Notes under the pieces: generated by a model | Told to the model about the DNA's origin: nothing | What the model saw: only the letters and a program-made list of their open reading frames with translations | The model's database searches: none | Translations under genes and position numbers: made by a program | Shown: positions 58,921 to 64,000 of the stretch, piece after piece | Layout of the letters: every line of letters begins with the position of its first letter | How positions within the stretch are numbered: position 1 is the first letter of the stretch | Source: Owenia fusiformis | Lineage: Eukaryota > Annelida > Polychaeta > Sabellida > Oweniidae | Reading direction: 5' to 3' | Assembly (NCBI GenBank): GCA_903813345.2 | Contig: CAIIXF020000005.1 | Location: 33,047,375-33,111,374 of the forward strand | Length of the DNA: 64,000 nt

Positions 58921-60452
58921 TTAACCAACCTATCGTTTCTTTTTAATGAAATTTAACAATTTCGAAACAAAAATGATTTGTTATCGTCATAGCCTACTGA
59001 ATACTGAACACGATATAATGTTACATGCATCCTCTTATCGGGATTAAAAGTGACTTACCATTTCAGTACACCATTAGAAAGCTTTTTTTGTCATATCAAA
59101 TGTAGTTTTTACCAGTTGACGTTTAACAACTGAAAAATCAAACATAACGTTACGACGTCAACATCGACGATGATTGTGTGACATGTCGCAAAAAGGTGGC
59201 GCATTTGTTTTTTAAGGGTATCGCATGAATGTAACTTTGATTCCCCGGATTATAAGATAATATTCTAATTAAAGTTATATATCATTTTAAAGCAGTTTCG
59301 ATGAAGTTTTTAGATCAACCACACTCCGTTCACAATTCTTGCGCGTTCTTTTTTATAAAAGAGTTTTTTACCAAAACACCTAGCAAATATCCCCTGTTAA
59401 CACGTTACATTTTGAATTATTTTTCGTCTTTAACCAACCTATCGTTTCTTTTTAATGATTCATTTAACAATTTCGAAACAAAAATGATTTGTTATCGTCA
59501 TAGCCTACTGAATACTGAACACGATATAATGTTACATGCATCCTCTTATCGGGATTAAAAGTGACTTACCATTTCAGTACACCATTAGAAAGCTTTTTTT
59601 GTCATATCAAATGTAGTTTTTACCAGTTGACGTTTAACAACTGAAAAATCAAACATAACGTTACGACGTCAACATCGACGATGATTGTGTGACGTGTCGC
59701 AAAAAGGTGGCGCATTTGTTTTTTAAGGGTATCGCATGAATGTAACTTTGATTCCCCGGATTATAAGATAATATTCTAATTAAAGTTATATATCATTTTA
59801 AAGCAGTTTCGATGAAGTTTTTAGATCAACCACACTCCGTTCACAATTCTTGCGCGTTCTTTTTTATAAAAGAGTTTTTTACCAAAACACCTAGCAAATA
59901 TCCCCTGTTAACACGTTACATTTTGAATTATTTTTCGTCTTTAACCAACCTATCGTTTCTTTTTAATGATTCATTTAACAATTTCGAAACAAAAATGATT
60001 TGTTATCGTCATAGCCTACTGAATACTGAACACGATATAATGTTACATGCATCCTCTTATCGGGATTAAAAGTGACTTACCATTTCAGTACACCATTAGA
60101 AAGCTTTTTTTGTCATATCAAATGTAGTTTTTACCAGTTGACGTTTAACAACTGAAAAATCAAACATAACGTTACGACGTCAACATCGACGATGATTGTG
60201 TGACGTGTCGCAAAAAGGTGGCGCATTTGTTTTTTAAGGGTATCGCATGAATGTAACTTTGATTCCCCGGATTATAAGATAATATTCTAATTAAAGTTAT
60301 ATATCATTTTAAAGCAGTTTCGATGAAGTTTTTAGATCAACCACACTCCGTTCACAATTCTTGCGCGTTCTTTTTTATAAAAGAGTTTTTTACCAAAACA
60401 CCTAGCAAATATCCCCTGTTAACACGTTACATTTTGAATTATTTTTCGTCTT
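58921..60452. repeat. Tandem array, three copies of a 511-bp unit
   Basis: Copies start at 58921, 59430 and 59941 (TTAACCAACCTATCGTTTCT). The second and third are exactly 511 bp apart throughout; the first is shorter by 2 bp near its start. Nearly identical, hence recent. Each unit is CpG-richer than the surroundings and has an 85-codon open frame without recognisable domain, plus a minus-strand GTAAGT donor-like site. The last copy ends before its frame is complete. Confidence 0.93.
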
Positions 60453-60563
60453 TAAACGCTCATAACTCAAAGAATATATGACTATTATACTTATTTTTCG
60501 TCTTGATAAAGGTAGATGGAAGTTTTATTTCAAAGGATGAATTTTAGTAAGCGTCCCATATTG

Positions 60564-60571
60564 TGACGTCA
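60564..60571. promoter_or_regulatory. Perfect CRE palindrome
   Basis: TGACGTCA, the full cAMP-response element, in CpG-richer sequence about 4.7 kb upstream of the candidate start of KChIP gene 2. The element binds CREB/ATF factors in animals; use here is inferred only. Confidence 0.35.
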
Positions 60572-60774
60572 TAGAGTTTGAAAAATAGAATCTGTTGACA
60601 GCGACCTTTTTTGCTCATTTTTTGTTACCTTCGACTTTTCAGGTGTACATTAAACAAAAAATACGAGATCAATTTTTACTCTTAAACTCTAGTTTATTAA
60701 TAATAGTTGATTTTGTTCGCAAAAGTATGTGTTTTCTGTTGTATGTGGAAAAGTGGAGGACGAAAGGTTTTCAA

Positions 60775-61430
60775 AATTCATTAAAATAGGGCTAATTAAC
60801 GCCATTCGCCTATTTTCAAGCACAGCAACACATATAATTATTTCACCTAAAATTCAATTGATTCGTTTTTAATGATGCTCTAACCCATTGTTAATACATA
60901 TACGATATCAGAATAATTCGCCTTGAATATTTTGAGATACAGAGGTAAATGTGGAGGACGAAAGGATTTCCATATGTGTACATTTTTCTCAAAAAACGTC
61001 ACATTCTGTGGTGTTAAAAAGCGAAAAAGTGTAACAATACGTGCGCGAACTTTTTGCGTCTGTGTATTTGTTATTGCGTTTCATATGAATGAACTTAATG
61101 CAATTCATTAAAATAGGGCTAATTAACGCCATTCGCCTATTTTCAAGCACAGCAACACATATAATTATTTCACCTAAAATTCAATTGATTCGTTTTTAAT
61201 GATGCTCCTAACCCATTGTTAATACATATACGATATCAGAATAATTCGCCTTGAATATTTTGAGATACAGAGGTAAATGTGGAGGACGCAAGGATTTCCA
61301 TATGTGTACATTTTTCTCAAAAAACGTCACATTCTGTGGTGTTAAAAAGCGAAAAAGTGTAACAATACGTGCGCGAACTTTTTGCGTCTGTGTATTTGTT
61401 ATTGCGTTTCATATGAATGAACTTAACACT
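60775..61430. repeat. Tandem duplication of a 327-328-bp unit
   Basis: Copies 60775-61101 and 61102 to about 61430, starting AATTCATTAAAATAGGGCTA. Almost identical apart from single-base differences. A third, partial and older similarity (GTGGAGGACGAAAGG) lies just upstream at about 60753. Confidence 0.9.
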
Positions 61431-61675
61431 TAATGCAATGTTACGTGCGTTTTTTTCCAAAGTGACTTACCAGGATGAAATTGGTCTTCTAACAACTGAA
61501 ACATCACTTAAAAATATGACATTACACACCACGACGATGTAACGTTTTCATCGTGATTTGAAATGATTAATTATACGTTTTTAAATCACGACCTAGTAAA
61601 GGTACTATAGTCATTGGATTCCCAGTTTTAGTTTTACTTCTAATTTTGCATTTTTTCATCTTTATGTAAAAGACC

Positions 61676-62516
61676 GTCAGCCGACCACCAAAGCTCCAAT
61701 ATTAATATCCCATTTGCAGGTTTTACAGTAAACAACAACAAAGACAAATTGATCTACCCATTTTATCTAAGGCTAACTTAATATCTAGTAACACTGGTTA
61801 TTGATAGTTTGCATGTTTGATTCAGGACCAATGTGGTTTTGGCATTTGGTTAAACTACAGTGATTGGTATCAGTTCTATAGTATTGTTTTCTTGCAATGT
61901 TGCTTTCCTTTTTAATTTCTTAATGTTTATTTTTCTCTTCTAAATGTAACATTTTTAATGTTTTAAAGTATTTTTACACCCCATGCAGATAGATCGCCTA
62001 AAATTACATTTGTATGATGTGAGACCAGGAAAGTAGAAACATTTTGTCATCTATGATGCAAATTAATTTTTTACAGTTTAATAGATGAATGGCAGTCATA
62101 TTAAGTCAGCCGACCACCAAAGCTCCAATATTAATATCCCATTTGCAGGTTTTACAGTAAACAACAACAAAGACAAATTGATCTACCCGTTTTATCTAAG
62201 GCTAACTTAATATCTAGTAACAATGGTTATTGATAGTTTGCATGTTTGATTCAGGACCAATGTGGTTTTGGCATTTGGTTAAACTGCAGTGATGGGTATC
62301 AGTTCTATAGTATTGTTTTCTTGCAATGTTGCTTTCCTTTTTAATTTCTTAATGTTTATTTTTCTCTTCTAAATGTAACATTTTTACACCCCATGCAGAC
62401 AGATCGGCTTAAATTACATTTGTATGATGTGAGACCAGAAAAGTAGAAACATTTTGTCATCTATGATGCAAATTAATTTTTTACAGTTTAATAGATGAAT
62501 GGCAGTCATATTAAGT
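61676..62516. repeat. Tandem duplication of a 429-bp unit
   Basis: Copies 61676-62104 and 62105-62516, starting GTCAGCCGACCACC. The second lacks about 17 bp near its end and has a few substitutions. Non-coding. Confidence 0.9.
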
Positions 62517-62750
62517 TCTATACCATGTCGTCTTGACATTTCAAGGTAACACGTTTGAAAAATGATGACGGTGATTGAAATGGCGATGTAAAGATAAAAC
62601 CGCAACAAATAATTTGTAGATTTCTTTGAAAAACTAAGAAATATACGAGGGTATATCATAAAGTTCTCATAATATCTCTCTAATTTTTTTATTTTTCAAT
62701 ATATTCTGATGAATTTTTCACAGAATGTGTAGTATATAATGCTGCATTAA

Positions 62751-63434
62751 CCTTTAGCGTGCTGCGTCCGCAGAGACTAAAATGTCTCTCACAACTGCCG
62801 GCGGACCCGTACGCCCGATTTCAAACTTTTAAAAACTTTACTTTTTCGCGCCATTCGTATTGTCCAATTAGATTGCCCGATTTATTCAGTGCCTAACATG
62901 ACTTCCTGTTGACCTAGAAATGGCGATATTTCGAAAAATAATTCTCAATTCAACAATTTAAACAGTGTTTTAGTCATTTTTAGTGAACGAATCGTACAAA
63001 ATGGTGGACAAATACAATCACAACGAAAATGTGGAGGAAATGGATTACGATTTCGAGCTCTTTAGGCTCTTGGAAGCCGATAACGGTCATCGAAAATAGA
63101 AACTAGAATATTTTCTGAATTGAAAAATTGAACATTCGATCGCTGCAAATTCAGATTTGGATTCTGACCAGACGAAGAGGCGGAGCGGCGGATTCGGGAG
63201 CAGTATTCATGGTATATTTATGCCCAGTCGTGTTAATGTACGAATAAATTCATGAGAACATTTTTTTCATGAGCCAGGCCACTGTATCTTCCCTTTGTGA
63301 AAATTTTATCCAGATTCATTCAGTAGTTATTGAGATATTAATTATTTAGTCCAGGCATATCATTTTTTGCACTCTTTGAAAAATAAGCCAGTTGCGTGGG
63401 ATATATTTGCTGAAATAAGGCAGCATGGTAAAGG
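62751..63434 (+). mobile_element. piggyBac-like MITE
   Basis: Flanked by TTAA at 62747-62750 and 63435-63438; ends CCTTTAGCGTGCTGC and GCAGCATGGTAAAGG (13 of 15 matching when inverted). 684 bp; CpG-rich left part. Non-autonomous. Confidence 0.82.
63001..63099 (+). pseudogene. Short acidic ORF in the piggyBac-like MITE
   Basis: 32 codons, MVDKYNHNENVEEMDYDFEL onward to NGHRK, then stop, 254 bp after the TTAA. Acidic, with the look of a truncated transposase N-terminus. Same length and place as the ORF at 45565. Confidence 0.45.
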
Positions 63435-63438
63435 TTAA

Positions 63439-64000
63439 TCTATCAAAACATATTTGGTATAACAGAAATATTATTTAAGAAATGGTTGCCATAGTAACCG
63501 GAAATCAAGGCACCCGGGGCAAATAAAAAATTGTGCAAGAATAGCCCCAACTAACCATGTTAAAATGCATAATAAGTTATCAAATAAGCTATGAAACACA
63601 TCAAATTGTTAAACACCATGTATTCTTGACTGTTTTGAACTATTATAATGGTCATATGAATTTCGTGATCTCATAATGGATGATTGTAATGCTTCATTAG
63701 AAGTGATGTTAGACACTACAACTGTTTTGTCAAATATTCCAAGGAAAGTCGATTTTCCAATTAGTTCATCTTAAATAAATAATAGACCACACATAGGGTG
63801 TAATTTTGTTGATATCTTTGCAACATATTTGTTTTAGATCATCTTTAGTATGAGCAAAGATTTTTCGAACTAAACTAAACTTTTTATCAGTGTGAATATT
63901 ATTTTTCTGATGATCCCTGCATCTATGCATTATCTAACTCAGTCATTTCTGATAATTAAGCTTTGATTCTCAGAGTCTGGTATCACATCTAATGAAGCAT
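63439..64000. other. Non-coding end of window
   Basis: AT-rich; nothing recognised. Confidence 0.5.

Noticed and set aside
59301-60069. 85-codon open frames repeated in the 511-bp array
   Set aside because: Identical because of the tandem duplication; Phe/Asn/Ser-rich with no domain, and the third copy is cut short. Probably not genes.
60923-61433. 60-62-codon frames in the 328-bp repeat
   Set aside because: Exist only as copies of the repeat unit; no domain or supporting context.
1-64000. CRISPR arrays, bacterial operons, rRNA genes
   Set aside because: None seen; the window is eukaryotic and the tandem repeats have units of hundreds of bases without spacers.

Overview
The window looks like an AT-rich metazoan nuclear genome, from an invertebrate. 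It has multi-exon genes with GT/AG introns, animal-type EF-hand and von Willebrand D-domain proteins, and a dense load of eukaryotic transposons (LTR, Tc1/mariner, piggyBac, hAT, tRNA-derived SINEs). An inverted-repeat element beginning TTAGCTCACATGGTGAGC resembles repeats common in marine invertebrates, so a lophotrochozoan such as a mollusc is my best guess. I cannot name the species.

Three genes can be assembled. (1) Plus strand, 6268-19112: a Kv-channel-interacting-protein (KChIP)-like neuronal calcium sensor of 8 coding positions, 218 aa. (2) Minus strand, about 55862 down to 49367: a paralogous KChIP-like gene of about 211 aa. It is convergent with the first and about 30 kb from it (end to end). 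(3) Between them on the plus strand, 32843-39086: a 7-exon gene for a secreted 374-aa protein with a VWD domain (hallmark CGICGNFNG).

The most striking signal is in the two KChIP genes. In each, the exon for the degenerate first EF-hand (CPxG motif) is present as three separate 70-nt versions with identical phases: 10444, 10919 and 14256 in gene 1; 54914, 53947 and 52680 in gene 2. Seventy is not a multiple of three and the phase changes across the exon. Only an mRNA carrying exactly one version keeps frame, so this is the signature of mutually exclusive splicing. The rest of the calcium-sensor core is single copy, so each gene could make three proteins differing only in EF-hand 1. The variants appear in a different order in the two paralogues, and gene 2 lacks one intron present in gene 1.

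Region by region: 1-6.3 kb is upstream sequence without recognisable genes. From 6.3 to 19.1 kb is KChIP gene 1, with a decayed mariner and a second inverted-repeat element between alternative exons 2 and 3. From 19.4 to 30.2 kb is a tandem duplication interrupted by a very young 10.15-kb LTR retrotransposon (minus orientation, 2634-bp LTRs, a large gag-like ORF, no recognisable pol). From 32.8 to 39.1 kb is the VWD gene, carrying a foldback element and a Tc1-like element in introns. From 39.1 to 49.1 kb there is no gene, but a hAT-type MITE, a piggyBac-like element and an inverted-repeat element holding a tRNA-like module. From 49.4 to 55.9 kb is KChIP gene 2. From 56 to 64 kb there is a large hairpin element, three successive tandem-repeat arrays in CpG-richer sequence, and a piggyBac-like MITE.

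Exon boundaries come from reading frames, splice consensus and the agreement of the two paralogues with each other. No transcript evidence was available.
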